A stretch of DNA of 64,000 nt from Sialis fuliginosa (Eukaryota; Arthropoda; Insecta; Megaloptera; Sialidae), in the NCBI GenBank assembly GCA_961205875.1, contig OY540812.1, positions 30,451,098-30,515,097 of the forward strand, in the 5' to 3' direction. Below the pieces are notes generated by a model. That model saw only the letters and a program-made list of their open reading frames with translations, was not told the origin of the DNA and searched no databases. Made by a program: the position numbers and the translations under genes. Shown in pieces: positions 47,246-60,170 of the stretch. Within the stretch, counting starts at the first letter, position 1; each line of letters starts with the position of its first letter.

Positions 47246-47563
47246 ATAAATAGCTGTATAATATTTAAAATTAAGACAGTCTTTAATGTGTTATTAAAGA
47301 AAATCATCAACAATATAAAAGCTATCCGCGCGCAACCTTTCCCCCTCCAATATGCACATACACAACAGCCTTAAAACTCGGGACTCATTGGATTCTTAAA
47401 GTATATATATAACAAAGTGATTTAAAACAAAAAAAATAGATCTAAGAATTATGTTCTTTTCAGGTCGATTTTTTGTCTAATTTGCCTGTACTTTTTTTTT
47501 TTTAGGTAATAATAATAATTATTACCTTCTATTATTATTATCTATCTATAGAATACTGGAAAA
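47246..47563. other. Intron sequence, microsatellite-like AAT tract
   Basis: 47506-47545 has aataataataattattacct and its mirror; otherwise nothing recognised. Confidence 0.35.
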
Positions 47564-47980
47564 TCTCTATAATAATATTTAAAAAAACGCAACGTATCTC
47601 TGTCTGTCGTTTCGGCCGTTTATAACACAGTAACTAGTGATTTGATTTTTATAAGGTTTTCTTTTATATGTAGGTACTTTTTGATTAAAATTGGTTCCGT
47701 AGTTCCCAAGTTATAACAATATTTGTCTGCGGGGTAATACGAAAATCAGAATTTTCAACATATTTTATGTATCTATTTATTTTTTAAATTTCAGCGGAAA
47801 CGTATGTTTTGTCAGTAAATTGTGATTTATAATTTAAATGCTAATTGGATCTGAAAACTTTTTGAAATCGGTTCATTAGTTCAATTTTTGCTGATGAAAA
47901 ATAGGAAATCCAGATTTTTTCGACATATAAAAAATTAAAAAAAGTAAAATGGTTGGGTTGTCCTCGCGGGCAAATACTAG
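47564..47980 (+). mobile_element. Small non-autonomous Helitron
   Basis: Begins A then TCTCTATAATAATATTT and ends tcctcgcgggcaaatactag (CTAG 47977-47980) followed by T. Contains ctgtctgtcgtttcggccg near the 5' end, as in the Helitron at 16112. The 3' hairpin is weak. Confidence 0.65.
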
Positions 47981-49589
47981 TTTAATATATGTACATAATT
48001 TTAATTTATGTGTTCAGAAATGTATCGTTTATGCATATATATTATTATTACCATATTTCGATAGTTATATTTAGGCGCATTTGCATAAGAGGGAGGAGCA
48101 TTTTGAATTTTTTTGGCATTTGAAAGACATTTCGGAAATTAAAGTACAAATTTTCGTCACTTCCCCCGTTTTAAAAATACACGATACACGCCTTATATTT
48201 TATCTTTTATACATAATATAAGCGAAGTTATGTAAACTTTTATATCAATAATATGTTCAATATTGATATAAAATCTAAATAAATGAATATGAGAATTATT
48301 AATATTTTGCAACTAATCTAGGATTTTTTGATAAGATAAGTAAATTGTGTTTTGTAAAATCAATATTTTTAAAGTAAATATACGATTTTAAAGCAAACAC
48401 AAATACGCTATTTAGAATAGTGTAAAAACGTATTTCTGTTCTGGATATTGGTTCTGAGTGTGCACTTTTGGAAGAGCCTTGAAGATGTCCGCTGCAATGT
48501 TTGACAAAACGTTGGCCAATAACAAGACCAAATCGACGTAGCTTACATCAAATGCCAAAATCCATATCAAGATCAATTAGAAGTGTTGTAGTAACCTTTG
48601 GTCAAATTTAACGATGTGTGATTGGTGGATGTTTATTTTAATTTCATTAAAGTTGAAAACAAAATACTGTTGATTAATTTAAAATTTATCAGTTAGTTTC
48701 GAGGTGGCATTTCAAAATGCACCAATCACACATGTGTCAAGCCTATAGGAAATTTTTTAAGAAAGAGAAAACTGACTTCAAAAATTGTTAAATTTAATTA
48801 TTATATATTTTTCAGTATTTTTTAAAACGTTTTTTTATTTTAGTAAATTGAAGTAGGTACTATTGTTCTAAATACCAAAACAAATTCCACAGAATTACCT
48901 GTGCTTGTAAGCCAACAAATTTTATAAAATTTTCCGATTATACCAGGAATTTTCGTAAATGTATGTTAAAAGTTTGTAGAGTAATTTAAATTTTTCAAAC
49001 TGATGTGAGTCGAACATGTCAATTTTTTCGCAAACATGAAACAGTTGTATGTATATGTATACTGCCAATATATCCGAATCTTTAAATATTTACATATATA
49101 CATACATAAATGTTTACTGCTAAAGTATATACATTATACATATATACAAATGATCAGAACTTATCTATTTTTAAAACGTTTATTATTATATTACATACTA
49201 TGTCTATACAAAACTGATTGCTTATTAAAATAAAAATAAAGTTTTATTATTCAATTAGGGGTCATCCATAAAATACGTCACGCAAAATTCACGCATTTCG
49301 TATGATTGAAAACGAAAATCTATGATTAAAAAAAACATCATGATACAAATGAATATAAATAAATTGATATATACATAAACTACATTACATTAATTGTTGT
49401 TTTTGTTAATGTTTGAGATATACGTATTATATTTTAATTCTATTCTGTGATTTTTTTCAAACTTTTTTTTTATAAATCGGTATAATAATTTTTTTGTTAA
49501 CAAAATTGTTGTTTACTCAAATATAAAGTAACTAGATTAATTATATTTTTAAAAATTAGGTAAATAAAAACTTGAAGACCTTTTTTTTC
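47981..49589. other. Intron sequence with old repeat fragments
   Basis: 48420-48575 includes gagccttgaagatgtccgct and gtttgacaaaacgttggcc, an arrangement reminiscent of sequences near Penelope-like element ends (weak). 48575-48760 is a fragment of the MITE at 33033. The frame at 49036-49233 is AT-rich noise. Confidence 0.35.
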
Positions 49590-49738
49590 TTTTTTAGTCG
49601 CACTACTAATTTTTTGTCTTCCTATTTTTTTTTTAATATTCTGTATTAAACTAAAAGAAACTAAAGAATCTGCCGCCCCCCCAAAATTGTGCCGCCCCGG
49701 GCAATAGCCCATGTTGCCCATGCCTAAATCCGTCACTG
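49590..49738. mobile_element. hAT right-end fragment
   Basis: Matches 11430-11565 (ctgtattaaactaaaagaaa; ctgccgcccc) and ends cctaaatccgtcactg, a hAT-type CACTG terminus. Confidence 0.65.
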
Positions 49739-49767
49739 TCAAAGGCGCCTAAAGCTGAGCGCGAGGG

Positions 49768-52312
49768 ACGTATATAAAGTTAGCGGGGACCTAATAGCGG
49801 TTCCAAAAAAAAATACGTGGAGATTTTGTAGCTAATTTGTTGCTAATTTGTGCCGCCAATCCTAATTTTGTTGCTCTATTCGTTTTCGAGAAAATCCGGA
49901 TTAGCTAACTTAATACCTTCAAAACAGCTGTTCCGCGATATTTAGGTGAAAAATAAAGTTATCGAATTCAAACTGGTGTCATAATTTGTTGCTAATTTGT
50001 TGCTAATTTGTGCCGCCAATCATAATTTTTTTGCTCCATTCGTTTTCGAAAAAAATCGGATTAGCTAACTTAATAGCTTCAAAACAGCTGTTCCGCGATA
50101 TTTCAGTGAAAAATAAAGTTATCGAATTTAAACTGGTGTCATAATTTGTGCCGCCAATCATAATTTTTTTGCTCCATTCGTTTTCGAAAAAAATCGGATT
50201 AGCTAACTTAATAGCTTCAAAACTGCTGTTCCGCGATATTTCAGGGAAAAATAAAGCTATCGAATTCAAACTGGTGTCATAATTTGTTGCTAATTTGTGC
50301 CGCCAATCATAATTTTTTTGCTCCATTCGTTTTCGAAAAAAATCGGATTAGCTAACTTAATAGCTTCAAAACTGCTGTTTCGCGATATTTCAGGGAAAAA
50401 TAAAGCTATCGAATTCAAACTGGTGTCATAATTTGTTGCTAATTTGTGCCGCCATTAATAATTTTTTTGCTCCATTCGTTTTCGAAAAAAATCGGATAAG
50501 CTAACTTAATAGCTTCAAAACTTCTGTTCCGCGATATTTCTTGGAAAAATGAAGCTATCGAATTCTAACAAGTAACATAATTTGTTGCTAATTTGTGCCG
50601 CCAATCATAATTTTTTTTCTCCATTCGTTTCTGAAAAAATCCGGATTAGGTAAATTTAATAACTAAAATAGTATATAAGGAAAAATCAAATTATTCTATT
50701 TTTTAATATTTCGCCGTAGTGTTGTCTTTAATTAAAATATTAGACAAGTCAAATTAAATATCGTTTAACAGCAGATATTGAAAAAATCTAAGAAATAAAT
50801 TAAATAAATAGTTTTATTTTAAATAACATTTCAACAATGCGTATTAATAGATAGTATTATTATATATTACGACATGGAATATCCGGAAACATAGATTGTA
50901 ACAATGACGCGTGAATAAATATATATTCATTATAAAATAGTTTTGGAGTTTTGGACGCTTAAACTATAAATAACCCTTTATTCAAGATATTTTTTAAAAA
51001 ATATTAAAAATAAATATAAATTATTTTTAATTAGCAACAATGCAACAATGAAACGAAAAGAGAGTTTGGAACGCTAAAACTATAAAACTCTTTATATAAT
51101 AAAGATAAATAGTTTTATATAAAAAAAAAATATTAAAAATAAATAAAAATAATTTGATTGTTCTATTTTAAATTCAATTTTAATTTCGATATCTGGATTA
51201 TTCTGGAAAATATATTGCAACAATGAGACGTAAAGAAATATAGATTCATCGACAAATAGTTTGGGACGCTAAAACTATAAATAACCCATTACATAATAGG
51301 GAATATTTAAAAAAAATTATTAAACATAAATAAAAATTATTTGATTGTTTTATTTTAAATTCAATTTTAATTTCGATATTTGGATTAATCAGGATTTTTT
51401 CGGAAACGAATGGAGGAAAATTAATATTATGATTGACGGCACAAATAAGCAACAAATTAGCAACAAATTATGTTACTTGTTTGAATTCGATAGCTTCATT
51501 TTTCCCTGAAATATCGCGGAACAGCAGTTTTAAAGCTATTAAGTTAGCTAATCCGGATTTTCTCGGAAACGAATGGAGCAAAAAAATTATGATTGGCGGC
51601 ACAAATTAGCAACAAATTATGACACCAGTTTGAATTCGATAGCTTCATTTTTCACTGAAATATCGCGGAACAGAAGTTTTGAAGCTATTAAGTTAGCTAA
51701 TCCGATTTTTTTCAAAAACGAATGGAGCAAAAAAATTATAATTGGCGGCACAAATTAGCAACAAATTAGCAACAAATTATGACACCAGTTTGAATTCGAT
51801 AACTTTATTTTTCACTGAAATATCGCGGAACAGCTGTTTTGAAGCTATTAAGTTAGCTAATCCGATTTTTTTCGAAAACGAATGGAGCAAAAAAATTATG
51901 ATTGGCGGTACAAATTAGCAACAAATTAGCAACAAATTATGACACCAGTTTGAATTCGATAGCTTTATTTTTCACTGAAATATCGCGGAACAGCTGTTTT
52001 GAAGCTATAAAGTTAGCTAATCCGATTTTTTTCGAAAACGAATGGAGCAAAAAAATTATAATTGGCGGCACAAATTAGCAACAAATTAGCAACAAATTAT
52101 GACACCAGTTTGAATTCGATAGCTTTATTTTTCACTGAAATATCGCGGAACAGCTGTTTGAAGCTATTAAGTTAGCTAATCCGGATTTTCTCGAAAACGA
52201 ATAGAGCAACAAAATTATGATTGGCGGCACAAATTAGCAACAAATTAGCTACAAAATCTCCACATATTTTTTTTTGGAACCGCTATAAGGTCCCCGCTAA
52301 CTTTATATACGT
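49768..52312. mobile_element. Foldback element with tandem-repeat arms and 9-bp TSD
   Basis: Perfect outer inverted ends ACGTATATAAAGTTAGCGGG and complement, flanked by the perfect 9-bp duplication GCGCGAGGG (49759-49767, 52313-52321). Each arm (49850-50660; 51370-52250) is built of about six tandem units of roughly 140-160 bp with the words tgtgccgccaatcataattt, ttagctaacttaatagcttc and ctgttccgcgatatttcag, inverted between arms. The loop (50660-51370) has about three diverged units around ggacgctaaaactataaata. Tandem-repeat arms plus 9-bp duplication match Foldback/MULE-type elements. The repeated in-frame peptides here are by-products of the array. Confidence 0.9.
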
Positions 52313-52321
52313 GCGCGAGGG

Positions 52322-52379
52322 GCGGCGTGAGCCGCCCTAGGCCATAGCCCCCATGGCCCCATGGTAAATACGCCACTGT
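52322..52379. mobile_element. hAT terminus, host of the foldback
   Basis: gccgccctaggccatagccc to GTAAATACGCCACTG matches the right end of the hAT MITE at 11207. With the foldback and one duplication removed, it is contiguous with 49739-49767. Confidence 0.7.
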
Positions 52380-52434
52380 ATTCAAGAGTAGATTGGTACC
52401 TATATCATGTAATCGTAATGTATATTGTGTATGT

Positions 52435-52522
52435 GTTACCGGCAATGTATGTAATTCAGGCATTGTATAGAATTCCTTGGAATTATATAGAATGCCTGAA
52501 TTACATGCATTGCCGGCAACAT
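52435..52522. repeat. Hairpin, about 40-bp arms
   Basis: gttaccggcaatgtatgtaa then ttcaggcattgtatagaatt and near-perfect complement with almost no loop. Function unknown. Confidence 0.75.
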
Positions 52523-52554
52523 ATGTATATCTAAATACATAAATTCGTGGATCA

Positions 52555-52760
52555 TACCTCAGTGTTGGACTTTTGTTTAATTAATTTGAAATATTTGTTG
52601 ATATTTGATTACTGCCATTATTGAATTATAATCTATAGACACTTAACTGTAAAATAGCTTAATTTGGTGACAATCGGCCAATAAGAGTCAAAATATATTT
52701 ATAAATATATATTTTAATTTAAACTAATTATTAGTGTAATATATTGATTAATTATGATTA
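52555..52760 (+). mobile_element. MITE G fragment
   Basis: cagtgttggacttttgttta then atatttgttgatatttgatt matches MITE G positions 39090-39270; truncated at both ends. Confidence 0.6.
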
Positions 52761-52862
52761 TACAGGATGTTTTAAAAATAATTAACCGATTTCATTACAC
52801 AATTTTTAATTAACTTTTTTATTTTCTGTCTTATAAGTGTTTAATGTGGCCACCACCTGCAG
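52761..52862 (-). mobile_element. Repeat H copy 3, left part (right part 58681-59310)
   Basis: gtttaatgtggccaccacct is the complement of 3805-3830 (gtggtggccacattaaac). The element is split by the hAT at 52863. Confidence 0.6.
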
Positions 52863-52949
52863 TAGAGCATATAAACCGGTTAACCGGTTTTTTGTTAAAA
52901 TTTACCAAAACTGTAAAACCGGGGTTTTCCCAAAAAACCGAAATTCAAT

Positions 52950-54189
52950 TATATGTATATATATATTTTTGTTTCTTTAAGTGACTAATAATTTTATTTT
53001 TTTACTGTTATTCATAAAGTATTTATGTTGTGAATTTATTTAAATTAAAAAAAGGGATACATCTATAAACGAACGTGCAATGTGTAAATAAAAATATATA
53101 GCGTAGTAAATGGAATTTAAGTGTCATTCGTGAAGTGTATAATAATATGTTAATAAAGGAGATTATACCATTTCAAGATCAAGACTAATCAATTTCAAAT
53201 TGGGAATTGTAAATTCTACATTTGAGATGAAAATAAATATATAATTTATTTCAATATAATATAATGTATTATAATACAAAATATATTTGCTATAGCTGCA
53301 ATTATGGCCTCCACATACTATCACGAGCCCCCAGATTGGAATTGTTGGCGGACCCCATAAGAAATTTTTTCTTGCCAGGCTTTTTTTCGGCCATTCAATT
53401 AATAATTTTATCCACGACTTATATAATATAATACATGTATTACATACGTAATTTTTACTATATAATGCTATATATTAATCCCAGAGGGTATAATGACGAA
53501 GGTATAATGCAAGGTTAGTATACGTATAGGTTACTCTACTTAGTTTTGACCAATCAGCGTCCGTGTGAGAATGACGTCACCACGACGATCATTTCAAATT
53601 ATTAGCATGTAAATACAAAAAAATTAATGTTGTTTTCGTATTACTTCGAATTTTTGGATATTTTAAACCATTTTAACAATATATATATAATCACAGAAGC
53701 ACAAATTATTACATAAAATATTTAAAAAAAGTAAATAAACTGTTGGAAAGCTATATATTATAACATTTTTATAAAAATGTAAAACCATGAATTGATCTGA
53801 CTACTAACAATAAGTTTATTTTGGCATTTTTGTACTACATAAATATCAATCATTTACATGATATTATTTGTATAGACAAATTCTTAAATTTAGTGTAATA
53901 AATTAGATATGTACTATTATTTACATAATATAACATACTACGTATGGACTTTTTCTCACCCAACTTGGCATAACCAGTGCTACGGTGAAATTATGTTGTT
54001 TATATCATATATTAATCAACTAATATATGTTTATATGTTCACGTATACATATGTTAAAATTATGTCAGAAAATATCATCTAAAAGTTAGTAGTAAACAAT
54101 ACAAATAATTTATTTTTATTTATAACTTTATAATAATACAAAATAGTACAAAAATATAATAATTAACAATTAATAATATTTGTATTGTT
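52950..54189. other. Interior of the hAT-like element, no gene recognised
   Basis: 53320-53400 is a GC-richer patch (gagcccccagattggaattg). The remainder is AT-rich with no family features. Confidence 0.3.
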
Positions 54190-54510
54190 GAATTTTTTAT
54201 TGAATAAGCTGTTGCTTTGTATGTTTCTTATTTCGATGGGTAGGTAGTAATAGTCTGGTGTAGTAGGAATATTGGACAAGAGTTTGATATTCGGGACATT
54301 TGAGGATTATATTCAGAATTGTTTTCATGTATATTTGTCTTGCGTCCAATACTTTGAATTCAGTAAACAGTTCTGCGGATGGGAAGTATCTAGTTTTTTT
54401 TAAAGATTATACGAATAAGTAGTTTTTGTACACGACAGAGTGGATCCAAAATAGATCCGTAAGTACCACCCCAGGCAGTGATTTCGTAAATAATCCTGAC
54501 CATTTTTTAT
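54190..54510 (-). pseudogene. LINE ORF2 C-terminal fragment, frameshifted
   Basis: The minus strand reads ITAWGGTYGSILDPLCRVQK then LLIRIIFKK; after a frame shift at an A-run (about 54395-54402) it continues RYFPSAELFTEFKVLDARQI, YMKTILNIIL and then YYTRLLLPTHRNKKHTKQQ. The order W-G-x-x-Y ... L-x-x-L-Q-K-x-x-x-R-I ... L-F-x-E-x-x-V-L-D-x-R-Q-I-Y is the post-RT region of Jockey/CR1-type LINEs. No RT core nearby, so this is a dead fragment. Confidence 0.75.
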
Positions 54511-54723
54511 TTGTTACTCTATAATATTTTCTTTGACATTTTCATTTTTAAATATTTCATGTTCTACTACTGCTGGACATAAAAATAGTGATAGAAAGGC
54601 TGTAAAAAATAAAAATAAATCTTGAACGAATTTTTTAATAACTGAAAACATTGAAAAACAACTGTTGCAATTATTATTTAACTTATTATTGTTATGAATA
54701 TTAATTAATTAAGTTAACATATA

Positions 54724-57700
54724 CAGGGTTACTGGTAATTCGATACATTTCTTTTAAGGGGTAATAGTAGAGATAACAAGTAACAATTTGAACCCAATAT
54801 TGCCTTATACAAATGTTAACCGTTACTGAGATATTTAAAATTTTAGAATTTTTCAAAAATATCCCAAATTTCAACTTTAAACTCATTTAATTTTTTTTTA
54901 ATACATAGTTTTTTTTTTATTTTGCTTCTGATACTCAGACAATATGCCGGTACTTTGTTAGAAAGAACAAAATTAGTACAATTTACTTAAACTTCGACAC
55001 AGTGCACTATGGGCCAGGAGACCCTGTTCTATGGCCAAAAGTCCAGAAGTTATCCGATTTAATTAAAATTCATTTTATAAGTGTTTTTTGGGACGCTGAT
55101 TTCAAATTTTTAATAAAAATTCAAAAATTCAAAATGGCGGATCCAATATGGCGACCAATATATTTCAAAAGTTATCCGATTTAAATAAAATTCATTTTAT
55201 AAGGTTCTATTGGGACACTGATTTCAAATTTTTTATAAAAATTTAAAAATTCAAAATGGCGGATCCAATATGGCGACCAATATATTTCAAAAGTTATCCG
55301 ATTTTAATAAAATTCATTTTATAAGGTTTTATTGGGACGCTGATTTCAATTTCATTATAAAAATTCAAAATGGCGGATACAATATATTTCAAAAGTTATC
55401 CAATTTAAATAAAACTAATTTTATAAGCACGCGGTGTAAACAAATAACAATCTAAATACAAGTAATCTCCTTACAACAATCCACAACAAAGTTTCGCTCT
55501 AACACTATGAATGAAACTAAAAATTGCATAAACTCACCCCCATTATGGGTTGAGTGTCGATTGTTTATTTTTATTGAAGACTTATGTACAAATTCACCTG
55601 TATAACTAAAGCAACTATGCAGATAAACATATCAAAAACCCACCCTCGACCACCTCTTACGCTATTAGGGGTTGAATGTTGAAATTTTTATTTTAATTGA
55701 ATATTATTATATTTTCACCGAATTTACCTTAATATCGCAAAAAAGTATGTAGATAAATATATCGAAATTTTAAAAATTAAATACCAATACCCCCCCCCCC
55801 TCCTCCCATCTATTAGGGGTTGAATTTTCGAAAATGCTATTTCTCTTGTACAATATGTGTGCAATGTTTCATTCGAGTGAATACAAACAAATTTTTTTCG
55901 TTATATAAACTTTTCCACTCCCTTGCACCCCTTAGGAATTTAATTTTGGGAAATACTTAAATACTAGTTTCATTATTTGTATTATAGAGTATGCATTTTA
56001 ATTTTCAAATAAATCCAACCAAAAAATATTTTCCCATACAAAATTTTACACCCCTTTTTACCCCCGTAGGGGTTGAATTTAGAAAAATATTTTCTTAATG
56101 GGTGCTTAGATCATAAAAGGAAGACACCCCTCAAATTTCACGGTCCAGAGAAAGTTTATACACTCGTAGTACTATATTCGTTTATACAATGTGAAATAAA
56201 TATGTACATATCATTCTTGTACGTTTAGAAGAGTTTCACAGTCAAGCAAATGAAAACGGGCAAAAAGGGGCAGATCTAGGCTGAAGTGCACATCCTAGAG
56301 AAGACATTTGTGAATCTCATTACTTAATACAAGGCGGTATCTTTCGGTATTCGCAATCGGCAGCAGGTGCTTTGCTGAAAAATCTTGTATTTTTATACTA
56401 AAAATGTGGTTTTACTTCAGTAAAACTGAAAATAACGCATTCATGTGACATTTAAAATTATTTTTGAACTTCCACGAATAAAATAATCCAAATATATGGC
56501 TTGGAATTTATAACTTTACAATAAATATTACATTTTACAAACGACAGTAACATAAATTTTTTTTATACATTTTTCAACTTTGCACCCCTGTCATTTGAAC
56601 AGGAATTGATTAATCAACATGTAATTGTCATCATAACTACTTCAATTAATGCTGAATTCAGTGGTCTAATTCGTTTTCTCAAATTCGAAAGTAGACTTTT
56701 GGCCACAGAACAGGGTCTCCTGGCCCATAGTGCAGTGCCTCGAAACTCTAACAGTTCGATATTTTTTATAAGTTTTTTTTTGTTTAAAATGCAAATTCTC
56801 CAAAAAAATCACTAACTAATTTAATGTACAAAGTCTTTTAAAAACTGCCTTATCTTTCTAGCTATCCAATGAGATACAAATGTTATTAAAAAAAACTCTC
56901 TACTTAGGAGAAATGAGTCTCAGAAACGAAACAGATCGCAAATTGTTAAAATAGCACGCGGGGGTTATTTACACAAACGTGTTGACTTTACCAAAATAAA
57001 ACATCTGGTTTGAAAAAAATAACTTTTATTATTTTTACAAATCCTGCTCAAATTTGAGAACCTCTATTTTTAATGCAGGCTCTACATCTACGCCGTACTT
57101 CAGTCCTGGTGACTCTTGATATCAGATTATTTCTAGCTATCCAACGATATAAAAATGTTTTAAATTTTTATGCATACAATAATACAAACTACTATCACAG
57201 TTAGAGCATATAAGGATATGATAACTTTATATGAAAAGGATGAAAAATTTCACTACGCTCACCATAGCGCTGATGTAGCTGTATTTTGAATTTACCGCTG
57301 TCTGTATGCATGTGAAATTTTTAATTGTTGTGATTTTGTGCAACAATTAAAATGTGTTTTCGTTTGTTTGTTTACTTATCTATGATAGTATCAGTTTTGT
57401 CATAGTAGTTTTTATTATTGTATGCATAAAAATTTAAAACATTTTTATTTCGTTGGATAGCTAGAAATAATCTGATATCATGAGTCACCGGGACTGAAGT
57501 ACGGCGTAGATGTAGAGCCTGCATTAAAAATAGAGGTTCTCAAATTGAGCAGGATTTGTAAAAATAATAAAAGTTATTTTTTTCAAACCAGATGTTTGTT
57601 TTATTTTGTTAAAATCAACACGTTTGTGTAAATAACCCCCGCGTGCTATTTTAACAATTTGCGATCTGTTTCGTTTCTGAGACTCATTCCTCCTAAGTAG

Positions 57701-58142
57701 AGAGTTTTTTTAATAACATTTGTATCTCATTGGATAGCTAGAAAGATAAGGCAGTTTTTAAAAGACTTTGTACATTAAATTAGTTAGTGATTTTTTTGGA
57801 GAATTTGCATTTTAAACAAAAAAAAACTTATAAAAAATATCGAAGTGTTAGAGTTTCGTGGCACTGTGTCGAAGTTTAAGTAAATTGTACTAATTTTGTT
57901 CTTTCTAACAAAGTACCGGCATATTGTCTGAGTATCAGAAGCAAAATAAAAAAAAAACTATGTATTAAAAAAAAATTAAATGAGTTTAAAGTTGAAATTT
58001 GGGATATTTTTGAAAAATTCTAAAATTTTAAATATCTCAGTAACGGTTAACATTTGTATAAGGCAATATTGGGTTCAAATTGTTACTTGTTATCTCTACT
58101 ATTACCCCTTAAAAGAAATGTATCGAATTACCAGTAACCCTG
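54724..58142. mobile_element. Palindromic mariner-type element, split by the element at 55005
   Basis: Ends CAGGGTTACTGGTAATTCGA and complement, flanked by TA (54722-54723, 58143-58144). Left arm 54724-55004 plus 56738-57280; right arm about 57310-58142; arms are about 840 bp and nearly identical (gatcgcaaattgttaaaatagcacg region mirrored). The loop near 57200-57400 is short. No transposase. Confidence 0.82.
55005..56732. mobile_element. Element with CACTATGGGCC ends and 5-bp TSD
   Basis: Inverted ends CACTATGGGCCAGGAGACC and complement, extending over about 40 bp; duplication CAGTG (55000-55004, 56733-56737). The intact opposite arm of the surrounding palindrome gives the empty site. 55045-55430 has three to four tandem copies of a ~124-bp unit (ttcaaaatggcggatccaat, agttatccgatttaaataaa). 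55540-56110 has about five diverged units around attaggggttgaatttt. CACTATGGG termini recall Chapaev/CMC elements; the superfamily is inference. Confidence 0.8.
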
Positions 58143-58680
58143 TATTAAAGATTTTTAATTTCTTAATTTTATTTAAAATCAGGCCCTCAATTATTTACTA
58201 TTGTCCAAATTAACAAATCATAATTTATGCATCATATATATTATATATCATGAGTGAAATATCGCATATAATTAACAATAATTTTCGTGATATTTTCTCG
58301 TACAATATTTTTTAGCTACTGTAAACGAAACTCAGTTTGAGTCATATTTACTGTTTTCACCTAGATCACTTTTAATACTAGCTTTTAAACTAACTTTACA
58401 CATTTAAAATTAATAGTTCCCAATTTTCAATTGATAGTTCTCAATTTGAAATTCATTATTACAGTTTGAAATTGAATAGTCTTAATTTGAACTTGAAAAG
58501 GTATAGTTAAATAAATTTTATTTTTTAATATTAATTTATTATTTTATTTAAATAGTTTAAAACATTTTTAAACTTAATTTAAAAAACCGACTAAAAATCG
58601 GTTAACTGGTTTTTCACTTTATGAAAAACTGAAAACCGGTTTTGAAATTTTATCGGGTTTTTGTATGCCCTAACTTGCAA

Positions 58681-59310
58681 TACGGGTAACATCCAGTCAG
58701 CCGATAAGAGAATTCCTCCGAAACTTGTGGTCGTCCTGAACTTTCTCCTTTACACAGACACCCACTCTCTTGAATGTCGATAAATGTAAATAAACGTCAA
58801 TACATAGTTTACAACAAGTTTATAGTTAATGATACTATCATTCAAAAAATATATTTTCAACTAGCTGTTATCCACGATTTCGTCCGTGTCATATAATATA
58901 CAGGTGGTCCGGTTTGGGATATTGTAGATATTTTCGGAACTGATTCCTTAGCTCATTGTGAGTAAAATATTATACGGAAAGGAGAGGTCTATCTTCAACA
59001 CCCTCTGAGCTACAGGCTGTTTAAAAACTTCCTTCAGAGTAGTATTTACAAACAAAGATTATCTCAGAACCTCCAAAGTAACGTAACTAAAGCAACCACA
59101 GTGAGTCAGTTTCATAGGTAATTAGTTAACGTATTTTTCAGTATTAGCGTTATTGCTAGCCGTGTTTCCAGTTCAGAGTTATTGCTCATCAAAGTCGAGA
59201 AATATATATTTATTTTTTTGAAAATTTTTATGAAAATGACATTTTTCTCCAAAAATATCTACAATATGTGGTATTTTTAATCATTATTTTGGTGTGTCAT
59301 AATGTCACCT
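58681..59310 (-). mobile_element. Repeat H copy 3, right part
   Basis: Resumes after the hAT duplication (tacgggtaacatccagtcag). Contains the Helitron-like terminus ctagctgttatccacgattt at 58861 on the minus strand. Matches 18570-19100 closely. Confidence 0.65.
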
Positions 59311-59425
59311 ACAAATACTAAATAAAGTTTTTTATTTCATGTTTGTAAGTCTTGCCGTTTTGGCTATAGAGCGATCATAGACAGGGACCTTCAAAACCTA
59401 TAATTTCGTTAAAATTTCAAATTCA

Positions 59426-60090
59426 AATGTTCGGGCAAAGTTCACAGAAATAGTTACTTAACGGACTTGCCCCATTTTTTTTCCTTTTTTGGCTTTACTA
59501 TGACAAGATGCAGCTAGTTATAACCGGACGAACACAACCTTCTCTCGACGTGGATGACATAGTAATTTAGTTACACAATAGGAGCTCATTCTACGGGGGG
59601 GGGGGGGGGGGGGGTGGCTTCATTCCCACATATAATCAGATTGATAATATTTATGTGGGACTTTTCGTTCTCCTCCCGGACCTTGACCCGGTTTGAAGCG
59701 GGTAATGTCGACAAGTCTTAATGGTTGTTTAAACTGATATTAACTAATATTAATAATAATAAAATACGAAATTTTTAGAATTTTCTGCTTCCCAGTTTTT
59801 TTTTTATTTGAGCTTGAATTTTGGGTTTAGATTAAATTTTTCCACAAATAGTATGCGATACCAAAAAAACGACATACATATATTGTAGTATTGGTCGAGC
59901 ATAGTCAAAATCTAAAATACACCTAGGTCGCTTTTTGGTTCCACACTTTTTTTGTGTAGCTGTGTAATTAATATTAATTTAATCATAATACAGTACTGCC
60001 CACGGCGATTTAGCATTTTCGACAATGCTCGCTTAAAGCCGGGTCAAGTCCGTTAATTAACCATTTCTGTAAATTTGCCCAGCAGCGATG
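59426..60090. repeat. Long-range inverted repeat
   Basis: tagttacttaacggacttgc (59451) is inverted with tcaagtccgttaattaacca (60045), with further matches outward (tgttcgggcaaagttcacag against ctgtaaatttgcccagcag). Contains the G20 run at 59595-59614. Probably an old element; termini not defined. Confidence 0.5.
59595..59614. repeat. G20 homopolymer
   Basis: Twenty G in a row followed by TGG. Able in principle to form quadruplex DNA. It lies inside the long intron, 1 kb before the microexon. Confidence 0.9.
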
Positions 60091-60170
60091 TGCAATGCTG
60101 ACATTGCCCGAGCAGTGTCGACTCTGCACACTCAGCGGGCTTTACCCGTAACACATAATATACCTACATA

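Larger units (their letters stand above)
52863..58672. mobile_element. hAT-like element, 5.8 kb, containing two nested transposons
   Basis: Ends TAGAGCATATAAACCGGTTA and an imperfect complement (ccggttttg ... tttttgtatgcccta), flanked by ACCTGCAG / ACTTGCAA (52855-52862, 58673-58680), an 8-bp duplication with two mismatches. Removing it restores repeat H as at 3800-3830. Its own sequence (52863-54723 and 58143-58672) holds a LINE fragment and AT-rich filler; no hAT transposase detected. Confidence 0.72.

Noticed and set aside
50003..50326. 107-codon frame of repeated peptides (EQKNYDWRHKLATNYDTS)
   Set aside because: It is a read-through of the foldback arm tandem units; the other arm gives the mirror frame.
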